A stretch of 64,000 nucleotides of DNA, taken from positions 1,116,001 through 1,180,000 of the forward strand of contig NZ_JAPDIA010000009.1 in assembly GCF_029525575.1 (NCBI RefSeq). The letters run 5' to 3'. A program made the translations under genes and the position numbers. This DNA comes from Cohnella rhizosphaerae (GTDB taxonomy: Bacteria > Bacillota > Bacilli > Paenibacillales > Paenibacillaceae). Shown in pieces: positions 19,182-28,362 of this stretch; within the stretch, counting starts at the first letter, position 1; the number at the start of each line of letters is the position of its first letter. The notes below the pieces were generated by a model. That model was not told where the DNA came from. It saw only the letters and a list, made by a program, of their open reading frames with translations, and searched no databases.

Positions 19182-20443
19182 TCCGGTTCGTGAGGAAAAG
19201 CCCCGGGGGCTCGGGGGATTGGCGTCGCGAACGGGCGTCGGCGTTCAGGCGCGAGATGTTCCCTTACCTGCGATACGTAGCGCAAAGCGGATTCGCGATG
19301 CTGCTGGCCGCGATCGGCATTACGCTGCTCGCCGGATATGCCGGCCTCCTGTCGGATATGCCGCCCGCATGGCCCGCGGATGTCGTCGGCGTCGCATTGC
19401 TCTTTTTCGCATCCGTCTATACGCCGCTTCGGAGCTATCTCCAGCCGGCCGATACGGTGTTTCTGCTGCCGGCGGAGTCCGGCGTGCTGACCGTGAATCT
19501 GTATCCGACGCTGCGCAGGTCGGCTTTGTTCGGAGCGATTCGCGCGTTGATCGTCTTCTTTATCTTTGCGCCTTTGTACGCCAAAGCGCCGGTCACGGCC
19601 GACGCCGCCCCCAACAGGCCGGCCGAATGGGGCGCGCTGGCGGCGGCGATCGCGCTGGTCGCCGGCTGGAATACATATGCGGCCTGGCAGGAGCGCCGGG
19701 CGGTGTCGGGAACCGCCCGTCTGACGCTGCGCATTGCCCGCTGGACGGCTGTTCTGCTGGCCGCGGCCGCTTTGTTGACCAAGCCGCTGCCGCTCGCAGC
19801 CGGCTTTGCGCTGCTCGCGGCGGCGGCCGTGTCGACGGCTGCGCTGCTCACGCCTCGCCACAAGCTGCCGTGGGACCGCCTCATCGCGGAGGAATCCGCC
19901 GCGCGTCGGCGCTGGCTCTCCTTCCTCGGCTGGTTCGTGGATATCCCGACCGAGGCGCCTCCGGCCGCCTCGCGCGCCTGGATCGCCTGGATCGCGGACC
20001 GGATGCCGCGTAACCGGCGGTTCGCCTGGCATTTTCTTTATGCGAAGACGTTTTTGCGCGGCGAAGCGTTCGGCGCCTTTTGGCGCTGGTGCGCGCTGAT
20101 GGCCGTCATCGCGCTGTTCGCGCATTCGACCGCCGTCGACGCGATGGTATACGTCGTCGGCATGGTCGTCGGCGGCCTGCAGCTCACCGAGCTCGGACGA
20201 ATCCGTTTTGCCGAGCATGCATCCGTCGTTCCGCTCTCTCCCGACGGTCGAAACGCGGCTGCGTCGGCCGTCGTCCGAGCGGCCGGACTTGCCGCCGCCG
20301 CGCTGCTCTGGCTGATCGCCTGGTCGCCCCATGCCGCCGCTTCTCCTGCCTGGTGGTTGATCGCCCTCGCGCTCGCGCTTGTCTGGACAGGCTGGCTGCT
20401 GCCAAGGCGATTGGCCGCCAGAGACGAAGACGAGGAACTTTAA
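19174..20443 (+). CDS. ecsB: ABC transporter permease EcsB-like
   Basis: About 422 residues after correction, with six or more membrane segments. The N-terminus WRRERASAFRREMFPYLRYV, with YLRYVAQSGF, is the EcsB signature. The start is GTG 19174 behind AGGAGG and overlaps the ecsA stop by 8 bp. One G too many in 19213-19217 separates the start from the rest of the protein (RGLGDWRRERAS after correction). The stop codon lies inside a 24-bp tandem duplication. It forms the membrane half of the Ecs exporter. Confidence 0.9.
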
Positions 20444-20484
20444 CGTACAACATACAAACGACTTTAACGTACAACATACAAACG
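20437..20484 (+). repeat. Perfect 24-bp tandem duplication across the ecsB stop
   Basis: actttaacgtacaacatacaaacg is present twice with no spacer. The first copy holds the ecsB TAA, so the duplication does not alter the protein. It is AT-rich compared with its surroundings. Confidence 0.95.
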
Positions 20485-20656
20485 ACAAGCAGGAAATCAG
20501 ACCCTGTTATAGAATAGTACTTTGTAACCAATATTCAGGATTCTATCTCGTCAAAGGGCTCGTCGAGCCCGCTCATAAATGTATGCGCGAACAAACCGGA
20601 TTCTGCTCCTAACGATCGCATATAAAATGAATGGAAACCTATAGGAGGACTGATAC

Positions 20657-22205
20657 ATGGGCGGATTTTTAACGAACCTCGCCCTTCACATCATCCCCGG
20701 CGCGATGCTCGGCTGGCTGTCCGCCGAAGTCTTCCTGCGCAACCCCCTGCACCGGTTGAATCGCTTGGCCTCGGTTCTGTTCGCCTTGATGGCGATGCAG
20801 TTCGGCGCTTCGTTTCTGGCCTCGTTTTTTCCCGAGGCGGATGCGGCGAAGCTCGCCAACGGACTTTTGATCGTTCCGACATGCGTGCTTGGATTCCTGA
20901 TGATGTTTTTCATCCGACAGCTTGGCGCGCAATCGAAAAAGTCGCCGATGAATTTTTTGGATATCGCGCTTGCGATCCCCTTCGTTCTTATCGTGCTGGT
21001 CGTATTCCAGCCGAACGTTTACGGGGCGTATGCGGGCGGCGCGGCTTTCAACCCGGGGGCAGGCACGCGGGCAAGCATGATTGTTTTGGCGGCGACGGTC
21101 TGGCTGTACGCTTCGGCGGTTTGGCTGATCGGACGGAAAAAGGCTCGAAGCGCCTCCGATTCCTTAAGCGCCCAGCATGTTCAGGCTGGCTTGGGAATTC
21201 TTGTCGGCGCCGTCGTAACGTTGACTGCGATCGTAGCGGGACGGAGCGGATTTTCGGCGGCATATGCCCATCTGATCGGCTTGTATGCCATGCTGCTTTT
21301 CGCTTTCTTCATCCGCAGGGCGATATTGCACTACGGTCTCATGCCCTCGGTCATGGAAAAGTATCGCGTGCTGTTCGAGCTGTCCCCGTTCGGCGTCCTT
21401 TTGCTCGACGAAAACGGCTCGATTCGCGAGGCGAATCCGGTCGTCAAGCTGCTGCTCGGCCTGCCGCCGTCGGAATTGATCGGCAAGCCGATAGCCATGT
21501 TTCTCGATCAGGGAGAGCGGCTGCCGCTCGGCGAAGCAGGCTCGGCGATGGTGGAAGTCGGGATGGTCGACATCGCCGGCGAGTCACGGCGGATGACCGT
21601 TCATCTGAACGAGGTCACGGCGGAAGGCGAACGGATGTATTGCGTCGTGCTTCAAGATGAGACTGGGCGCAAAAAAAGCGGAAGAGGAGATCTGGTATCT
21701 GGCCTATCACGATGCGTTAACAGGCGTCGGCAACCGGCTCTATTTCCAGGAGACGCTCTCCTCGCTGCTCCAGAACGGTACGGAAGGCGCGCTGCTGCTG
21801 CTTGATCTGGATCGCTTCAAGGCCGTAAACGACCGTCATGGCCATCAAGCGGGGGACAAGCTCTTGCGCGAGATTGCGTCTAAATTAAGGGAATGTACGT
21901 CCGGCAGCGGGATGCTGTTCAGGCTGGGCGGCGACGAATTCGCGGTCGTTCTCCCCGATGTCGGCGGCACCTGGGAAGCTGCGGAGACGGCGGAAAATTT
22001 GCTGGCCGCATTGACGGGGCATCGCGGCGCGATTTCCCCCGATTCTCCGGTCACGGTCAGCATCGGCATCGCCCACTGGCCCGCTCACGGGAGCGATACG
22101 ACCGCACTGCTGCATGCAGCGGACATTGCGATGTACAAGTCCAAAGATCAAGGGCGCAACCGGTACAGCGTATATGTGCAGGCGTTTGCCGGCACCGGCG
22201 CCTAA
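20657..22205 (+). CDS. Membrane GGDEF diguanylate cyclase with PAS domain
   Basis: About 515 residues after correction. Seven hydrophobic segments (residues 1-225) look like the 7TM input domain common in Bacillales sensor kinases. A PAS domain (about 230-340, MEKYRVLFELSPFGVLLLDE) and a GGDEF domain follow. The catalytic motif RLGGDEFAVVLP is intact, and no EAL domain is present. I do not see the RxxD inhibitory site. The A7 run at 21671-21677 has one A too many (GRKKAEEEIWYLAYHD). It should make c-di-GMP in response to a membrane or external signal. ATG 20657 has ataggagg upstream. Confidence 0.9.
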
Positions 22206-22213
22206 ACAGCGAC

Positions 22214-22262
22214 AAAGGCCTTGCCGCCGTCATCGTAAGATGAACGCGAGCAAGGCCTTTTC
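22214..22262 (+). terminator. Terminator after the GGDEF gene
   Basis: Stem aaaggccttgc with its complement, about 25-nt loop, ending in TTTT. Confidence 0.75.
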
Positions 22263-22294
22263 CTATTTTTCCGGCAACCTTTTGCGCTAGAAAG

Positions 22295-23608
22295 CTAAGC
22301 TTGATCTGCAGCTTCGGCTCTAACCTCGTTCACGGCGGCGTAGATGCGATCGAACAGATCCTCAAGGAAAGGCTCTTCGATGCAGGAAAACGCGACGCGC
22401 AGGTCGTGCTGGCCGAGCGCGATCGTGCCGACTTCGTAACGGTCGAGCAGGCGCTGGCGGACCGCTTCGGCGCTGATGCCGTCGAGCCGTAGGCACATGA
22501 AGTAGCCGGAGTTGAAGGGGTAATAGCTCCATGCCCCTTCGTATTTGCCGCTGTCGAGCAGGCGCTTCACCTTGTTTGCGCGGCCTTTCATGATGGCGTA
22601 CTTCTCCGCTTTTTGAGCTTCGAATTCAGGCGATTTCAGGGCGTCCAGCACAAAAGTCTGCGAAGGATGCGGCCCGCTCGAGATCGTCGCGCGGATGATG
22701 CCGAGCGTCTTTTGCTCCAGGGCGGCGAGCGCAGGCTCCGAGGTGCCGCCGTACGTAATGAAGCCGACGCGGAAGCCCCACACGTATTCTTCCTTGGTGG
22801 CGCCGTCGATCTTGATCGGCAGTACGCGCTCGTGCAGACCGCACAATGCGCCGAAGAGCGATTCGTGCATCGAGTCTTCGAAGAAAAGCGCGAAGTACGC
22901 GTCGTCGGTCACCGCGACGACATTGATGCCGGCTTCGGCGGCGTCTTTGATCGCCGCGACGATCGAGGCGCCTTCTTCGCGGCTCGGCGTATAGCCGGTC
23001 GGATTGTTCGGGAAGTTAAGCAGCACGATCGCCTTACCCTGTTCTTTGCGGGAGAGCAGCGCTTCGCGCAGGCCTTGAGCGTTGAACAGTCCGTCTGCTG
23101 CGTACAGCGGGTATTCCACGATCTCCGCGCCGCGGCGAATGCCGAAGGTCAGTTCATAGTTTTCCCAGTTCTTGTCAGGTATAATAACGGCGTCCCCGAC
23201 ATCGGCGAACAGATCCGCGACGATGCTCAGGCCGTGCGTCAGGGCGTTCGTGACGACGGGCATGCTGAACGTCTTGCCTTCGAGCGAAGGGTTCTCCTTC
23301 AGCATCTTTTCCCGCCAAGCGGTGCGGAGCTCAGGTTTGCCGGCCGGCGGCGCATATTCGTAAATGTCCTTTGGCTGATAAGCGGACAATTTGTCTTGGA
23401 TCATTTTCAGGTGCATCGGCTGCCCGTTTTCCGTCGCGATACCGATCGTCGCGTTATACGTTTTCGCTTTTTGCTTCGCTTCGGCAGATTGGCTCAGGAT
23501 GCCTATCTTGGGAAAATAAATGGCCTTGCCGAGTCCGGAGAGCATCTCCGCGAATCGAGGCTGTTCCTTGGCGATGGTGTCGTTGAGCTGTTGCGCGAGG
23601 GGGTTCAT
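22295..23608 (-). CDS. Class I/II PLP-dependent aminotransferase
   Basis: 437 residues from ATG 23608, which has ggaagga at good spacing; an upstream in-frame start would add an N-terminus with no ribosome site. Fold-type I features are present: the Asn-Asn-Pro-Thr-Gly segment (NFPNNPTGYTPSREE), the Asp of DDAYFALFF and a Lys in DGATKEEYVWGFRVGF as the PLP Schiff base. The long form with MPVVTNALTHGLSIVADLF is a branch annotated only as 'aminotransferase class I/II' in Paenibacillus. The substrate is unknown. It is a single gene with its own promoter region on the minus strand. Confidence 0.85.
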   Translation of the reverse strand: MNPLAQQLNDTIAKEQPRFAEMLSGLGKAIYFPKIGILSQSAEAKQKAKTYNATIGIATENGQPMHLKMIQDKLSAYQPKDIYEYAPPAGKPELRTAWREKMLKENPSLEGKTFSMPVVTNALTHGLSIVADLFADVGDAVIIPDKNWENYELTFGIRRGAEIVEYPLYAADGLFNAQGLREALLSRKEQGKAIVLLNFPNNPTGYTPSREEGASIVAAIKDAAEAGINVVAVTDDAYFALFFEDSMHESLFGALCGLHERVLPIKIDGATKEEYVWGFRVGFITYGGTSEPALAALEQKTLGIIRATISSGPHPSQTFVLDALKSPEFEAQKAEKYAIMKGRANKVKRLLDSGKYEGAWSYYPFNSGYFMCLRLDGISAEAVRQRLLDRYEVGTIALGQHDLRVAFSCIEEPFLEDLFDRIYAAVNEVRAEAADQA

Positions 23609-23759
23609 TGCCGTCATCCTTCCACATGATCGAGTTCCCTTGTGAGAAATTTTCTCAGGCAGGGCATCAGTTGCTATTATACACGATCGTTCCATACGCG
23701 TCACCCGCGCGTCGGCCCGGAAGGTGAACAATCCTTGAGCGATTTTCGCCAAGGCAGGT

Positions 23760-24374
23760 TTAATCCCGCTTCGGCGCCAATGCCTTCATGAACGAGACGG
23801 TCTGCGGATCGCCTTGCCGGCCCCTGTTTTCCAATCCGTTGATAACTTCGCCGCGTTTACTCTCGGACAGGTTCTGTCCGAATTTAAACTTGCCCGTCAT
23901 TTCCTCGATGCCAAGACGAAGCACGGCCACGCCTTTAAGCTGTGCGGCATACTTCGGATGCCCTGCATCGATCGGCAGATGGCCGCCCTCGGGTTGCAGC
24001 TTGGCCATCAGCGCAGCGAGCGCGATCGCCTTTTCTCCGGCGTCTTCGACCTGCTCCACCCGGCCGCGGATGCGAACGGAGCGGAAATAGAGCGTCGCCG
24101 GACAGGCCATCAACGGATCGCTATAATAGGAAGGGATAAACGCATGCGCTTCGTAGACGACGAATTCCGCCCGATCGTCCTCTGCGAGTCCGCTCATTTT
24201 TTCTCCCTTTTTGCTTCCGTGAAAATAAACGTTCCCACCGGCGTACGCGTAGTTCAGCGGCACCGCCTTCGGCCAGCCGTCGCTGCCGCTAAAGGTCAGC
24301 ACGCCGTCGTCCCGTTCGTTCAGGAATGCCTCGCAAACTTCGTCATCTGCCACTTCAAACTCTTTTCTGCGCAT
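23760..24374 (-). CDS. Pyridoxamine 5'-phosphate oxidase-like FMN-binding protein (NimA-type)
   Basis: 204 residues. The split-barrel flavin fold is suggested by GVLTFSGSDGWPKAVPLNYAY and VYFHGSKKGEKMSGL, which resemble 5-nitroimidazole-reductase (NimA-like) and PNPOx-family proteins. It is divergent from the MocR-type regulator (115-bp shared upstream region). MocR proteins often control vitamin B6 or amino-acid genes, so it may be a target. The exact reaction is unknown. Confidence 0.8.
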   Translation of the reverse strand: MRRKEFEVADDEVCEAFLNERDDGVLTFSGSDGWPKAVPLNYAYAGGNVYFHGSKKGEKMSGLAEDDRAEFVVYEAHAFIPSYYSDPLMACPATLYFRSVRIRGRVEQVEDAGEKAIALAALMAKLQPEGGHLPIDAGHPKYAAQLKGVAVLRLGIEEMTGKFKFGQNLSESKRGEVINGLENRGRQGDPQTVSFMKALAPKRD

Positions 24375-24489
24375 CGCAGCCGCCTCCCTTTTTTGCTGTG
24401 AGTCTTATTTTAAGTCCGACATTGACAAGACAAAAGATCCAATTTACATTAAAAACATTGGTCCATTGCAACGAGGAAGTGGGGCGGCT

Positions 24490-26121
24490 ATGCAAATTCA
24501 AGTACCCTACGACGTGCGATTGTCGGCTTGCGGCGTCAAACATCTCGCCCTGTACCAGGCGATTCGCGACAGCATCGTCGCCGGCCAGCTTCCGCCCGGC
24601 GCCAAGCTGCCTTCGACGCGGACGTTGGCCGACGCATACGGCTTGTCCCGAGGCAGCGTCAGCATCGCGTACGAGATGCTCGCCGCGGAGGGCTACGTGC
24701 GCGCATCGGTCGGACGCGGCACGTATGTCGCCGGAGCGGACGCGCGGCCGGCGGAGTCGCGCCAGAGGAGCGGCGACGACGCGACGGAGCCGCCCCCGAA
24801 TGCCGAGGCGCATGGCGCAGACATAGTGCCGGCGGCAGCTCCCGCGGATTCGGCGGCATTCGGACTGTCGCGATGGGGGGATACGACTCGTGCGGGAGGC
24901 TTGGCTGGGCGTGTCTCCGCCGGAACAAACGCAAGCGGAAAGGCTGCCCGATTCAAGAATCGATCTCCTTTAAACCGCGCGGCATGGGCGAGCGATGGTT
25001 TCCCTGGATGTCGTGGAAAGCCGCGGTATCGGCGGAGTGGCGGCGGCGGGGGGCCCGCCCCTGCAGACGACGGCACGTCCGCGGCGGGCAGCGCGGAGCT
25101 GCGCCGGGCGATCGCGGGAAGGCTGCGGCGCGAGCGCGGCATCCTGTGCGAGGCCGAAGACATCGTCGTGACGGGCGGCTCCATGCAGGCGATCGCGCTG
25201 CTGGCGCAGCTGCTGCTTGAGCCGGGCAAATCGGCCGTCGCGGAGGACCCCTGCTACAGCGGCATTCAACGGGCGATCCGGGCGAGCGGCGCCGCGCTGA
25301 TTCCGGCGCCTGTCGATCGCCAAGGCATCGTACCGGGCGATTGGCCGGCGCAGCTGCTGTTCGTCACGCCCACCCGTCAGTTCCCCACCGGCGCGGTGCT
25401 CACTTACGAACGCAGGATGGCGTTGCTGGACTGGGCCGTCAAACGGGAGGGCTGGATCGTCGAAGACGACTACGACAGCGAGTTCCGTTGGTCGGGGCGA
25501 CCGCTAGCGCCGCTCAAGTCGCTCGATCGGCAGGAGCGGGTCGTCTACGTCGGCTCGTTTTCGCGAGCGATGCGGCAGGAAGTGCGAATCGGCTACGCGG
25601 TGCTGCCCTCCGCGCTTCGCGAACCGTTTTTGCTGGCCAAACAGCTCTACGATCCCTATCCGGCGGGCCTGACCGAACAGCGCGCATTGGCGGACTGGAT
25701 GAACCAGGGAGAATACGACCGCCATTTGCGGCGCAGCCGCCGCGTCTTTAATCGGCTGCAGGGGCTGCTCCGGGAGGAGCTGTCGAAGCTGGCGCCTCTG
25801 TTCGACGTACATCCCGCGGACGCGGGATTACTGTTGTTCGCGACCTGGAGGGATTCGCCGGAACGTTACGAACGGTTCGCGTCAGCATGCGGACAAGCTG
25901 GGGTTAGCTGGGGAGACGGCTCGGCATACGCTGCCGAACAACGGTCGGCTGAGCGTACCGCCTTATTCGGGTTTGCTCATCTGGACGAAGAAGGCATTGC
26001 CGCGGGAATGCGCCGGATTCGCGAGACGGCCGTAAGGCAGGGCCTCTTGGACGAGCGCATGGAAGACAAGCCGGCAATGCAAAAGTACGCAGCAAGGAAT
26101 GGAGGAGCGGAAGATGCTTGA
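24490..26121 (+). CDS. MocR-type (GntR + aminotransferase-like) regulator without the PLP lysine
   Basis: About 542 residues after correction. A GntR winged helix (residues 10-80, PPGAKLPSTRTLADAYGLSR) is joined by an unusually long linker to a fold-type I aminotransferase-like domain (VTGGSMQAIALLAQLL, EDPCYSGIQRAI, FVTPTRQFPTG, EDDYDSEFR). At the Schiff-base position it reads GSFSRAMRQEVRIGY, where the family normally has a Lys (SFSK). The frame stays open, but the text between about residues 130 and 195 changes frame three times (around 24875-24880, 24970 and 25055). Single overcalls there restore WGIRLVREAWLGVSPPEQ and KPRGMGERWFPWMSW. It may regulate itself and the divergent flavoprotein. 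Confidence 0.8.
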   Translation: MQIQVPYDVRLSACGVKHLALYQAIRDSIVAGQLPPGAKLPSTRTLADAYGLSRGSVSIAYEMLAAEGYVRASVGRGTYVAGADARPAESRQRSGDDATEPPPNAEAHGADIVPAAAPADSAAFGLSRWGDTTRAGGLAGRVSAGTNASGKAARFKNRSPLNRAAWASDGFPGCRGKPRYRRSGGGGGPAPADDGTSAAGSAELRRAIAGRLRRERGILCEAEDIVVTGGSMQAIALLAQLLLEPGKSAVAEDPCYSGIQRAIRASGAALIPAPVDRQGIVPGDWPAQLLFVTPTRQFPTGAVLTYERRMALLDWAVKREGWIVEDDYDSEFRWSGRPLAPLKSLDRQERVVYVGSFSRAMRQEVRIGYAVLPSALREPFLLAKQLYDPYPAGLTEQRALADWMNQGEYDRHLRRSRRVFNRLQGLLREELSKLAPLFDVHPADAGLLLFATWRDSPERYERFASACGQAGVSWGDGSAYAAEQRSAERTALFGFAHLDEEGIAAGMRRIRETAVRQGLLDERMEDKPAMQKYAARNGGAEDA

Positions 26122-26900
26122 TGCGTCGCCGGATGCCTACGAGCTCAAGCTTTACCTGGCCAAGATCGTATGCGAGCCCGGCTGGAAGTGGCAGAAGCGA
26201 GAACAACCGCTCGCGAACTACGATTTGTTTTACGTATGGAGCGGAGAGGGCGAGGTCGTGCTGAACGGCCGGGCTTATCCGGTAGAAAAAGGAAGCTGTT
26301 TCCTTTTCAGGCCGGGAGATCATACGAGCGCGACGCATAATCCGCAGAAGCCGCTCGTATTAACCTATATTCATTTCGACGTGAACGTGCCGGTGAAGCT
26401 CGTGCCGCAAGCCGTACCGGATTTTGCAGGATACGTTCGAATTCGAGCATCTGCTGGCGCGGTACGTTCGGCTCTTCCTCGTCAAGACGTTCGCGGCGGA
26501 GGAAGAAGCGAGGCTCGTGCTCAAGCAGCTCATCATCCATCTCTTGCGAAACGACCTGGAGGAACCCGTCGAACGCAAGGCGAGCAATCAGCTGACCGAG
26601 AGCATCCACGAGATCGCCAACTACATCCGGCAGCATCCCGGGGAGTCTCACCGGGTGGACGATCTGGCTGCGCGAGCGGGTTTATCGCCCCGATATTTCT
26701 CGGTCAAGTTCAAGGAACTGATCGGATCCTCGGTTCAAACGTACATGATACGCACCAGGATCGAGCGGGCGCAGCATCTGCTGCTGCATGCGGGCATGAA
26801 CGTCACCGAAGTCGCCGACGCGCTCGGGTACCGCGACATCTTCTTTTTCAGCCGGCAGTTCAAACAGTATACAGGCAAGAGCCCGTCGGAGATCCGATAG
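26114..26900 (+). CDS. AraC-family transcriptional regulator
   Basis: About 261 residues after correction. An N-terminal cupin-like sensor domain (LFYVWSGEGEVVLNG, VEKGSCFLFRPGDHTSA) is followed by the two C-terminal helix-turn-helix units (VDDLAARAGLSPRYFSVKFK and VTEVADALGYRDIFFFSRQF). One T too many at 26422-26425 splits it. ATG 26114 follows ggaggagcgg and overlaps the MocR stop, so the two are translationally coupled. Such proteins often control sugar uptake. No sugar operon lies beside it here. Confidence 0.85.
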
Positions 26901-26959
26901 GGCTCCTTTTTTTATATGGATGAGACTGGGAATTCGCTCGATGTGAGGACCATTTCCGC

Positions 26960-27062
26960 CGTTGCAACGATATCCCCTTCGCACAGGGAACTTCCCGATA
27001 CGTCGGCCCGATCGCTGCTTGTGCGGTGCGTTGCAACGATATCCCCTTCGCACAGGGAACTT
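26960..27062 (+). CRISPR. Minimal CRISPR-like array: two identical 34-bp repeats around one 35-bp spacer
   Basis: The repeat (26960-26993 and 27029-27062) is identical in both places, starts cgttgcaacgatatcccctt and ends cagggaactt. The spacer is 35 bp. The repeat can form a small hairpin (TCCCT/AGGGG type) and contains the 8-bp palindrome GTTGCAAC. These proportions fit a CRISPR array, but with only two repeats and no cas gene in the window it is a candidate only. A third, degenerate, inverted copy is at 28201-28232, beyond the transposase. Confidence 0.45.
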
Positions 27063-27115
27063 TCGCTATTGACCGTATTTTTTTCTCTTGCACGATATGG
27101 GATTAACAGGTAAAA

Positions 27116-27133
27116 TAAGAACATAAGTTCTTA
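27116..27133 (+). promoter_or_regulatory. Inverted repeat just before the transposase ribosome site
   Basis: Perfect 7-bp arms TAAGAAC-ataa-GTTCTTA, ending 5 bp before TGGAGGA. It could be an operator or an mRNA hairpin that limits transposase translation. Confidence 0.5.
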
Positions 27134-27151
27134 TATTTTGGAGGAAACGTC

Positions 27152-28091
27152 ATGAGCGATTCGAACCGGATGTGCGAGCAGGCGCCGACTTTTTGCGAAG
27201 AAGATTGCGAGACCGCCCTTTTTCGTGCGAAGTGGCCTGACGGCTTTCGTTGTCCGCGATGCGGGGGGACCCGACTTTTATCGGATCGGTTCGCGCGGCC
27301 CGCGGCTGTTCGAGTGCCGCTCGTGCGCTCGCCAGACCTCGTTGACGGCCGGCACGATTCTTGAAGGCACCCGTACGCCGCTCGTGAAGTGGTTTCACGC
27401 GTTGTATCTGATGCAGACCGGCATATCGGCCAAGCTGTTGGCGGAGCTGATCCAGGTGACGTACAAGACCGCCTGGCTGATCAATCACAAGCTTCGCTAT
27501 GCGATCCAGGTGCACGACGAGGGTCGGCCGTTGATCGGAGATCTGCAGCTGTTGGGGGACTTCTATGCGCGGCCTGCGACGAACCGTCCCGCGGATCCGC
27601 TGACATACCGGGAAGAGCCCGCCGTTGCCGGCGCTTCGATCGACCCGGAGAGCGGAGCGCTGGCGGAGGTTAAGATCAAGCGAATGTCCGCCGACGCATT
27701 CAGTCGCCGTGCGTTCGCCGCCGATTCGTTCGGCGGATTTTTGTGGCGGCATGCGGCAGAGGACAGAGCGGGTCATCGGCGCATCGAGGTCGTCAAGGCG
27801 TCTGGTTGCGAGGGCGTGACGGCGTTGGGCGCCGTCTGGCGCGGCGCGATCGGTTGGCTGGCACGGACGTTCGGCGGCATCGGACCCAAGCATTTGCAGG
27901 CTTACCTGGATGAATACTGCTTCCGCGTGAATGTAAGAACGGACGGGCTCGCTAAGCTGCTATCGCTTTGCGGTCGTATTCGCACGATTACGCAACCCGA
28001 GCTCGTACGCAAGCGGTACGGCGTCCGTTCGATTCGTTGGACCGGTCAAACGCATCGGGCGAAGCTGTCTCGTTCGATATGCATTTCTTGA
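27152..28091 (+). CDS. IS1595-like transposase, apparently inactive or domesticated
   Basis: About 312 residues after correction. The N-terminal zinc ribbon (CPRCGG and CRSCARQTS) and the helix-turn-helix (GISAKLLAELIQVTYKTAWL) are typical of IS1595 transposases. The C-terminal PKHLQAYLDEYCFRVN also fits. At the first catalytic Asp, where the family has a DE-type motif before a beta turn, the sequence reads GDLQLLGDFYAR. The central part is shorter than usual, so the DDE triad looks lost. The G6 run at 27263-27268 has one G too many. I see no clear terminal inverted repeats. ATG 27152 has tggagga upstream. Confidence 0.75.
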
Positions 28092-28200
28092 GCATGCGGC
28101 GACCGTATGGTGGCATGTCAATAGTTGTTTAAATGCTGTTCGTAATATGAATTTTTTAAAGGTTACTTTTGGAGTTCCGTCGGTATGATTCCTTGGGGCG

Positions 28201-28232
28201 ACTTCCTGAGCGAAGGGGATATCGTGTAAATG
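28201..28232 (-). repeat. Degenerate inverted copy of the 26,960 repeat
   Basis: gcgaaggggatatcgt (16 bp) is an exact reverse complement of the core of the 34-bp repeat. The flanks (acttcctga... and gtaaatg) match less well. It lies 110 bp after the transposase gene in opposite orientation. Confidence 0.6.
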
Positions 28233-28362
28233 AGTCAAAAAGGGGTTCTATCGGAGGGAAGGCTGGTACTGAAGCGTACCAGCAACAAACAAGACCCATG
28301 CCGAACATGCTGACGGAGAAAGGGAATCACCGCCTAATCGCAGCCGGCAAAGGTCGTTGAAG

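Noticed and set aside
28262..28283. Perfect hairpin gctggtac-tgaagc-gtaccagc as a terminator or IS end
   Set aside because: There is no T run, and no matching copy on the other side of the transposase.
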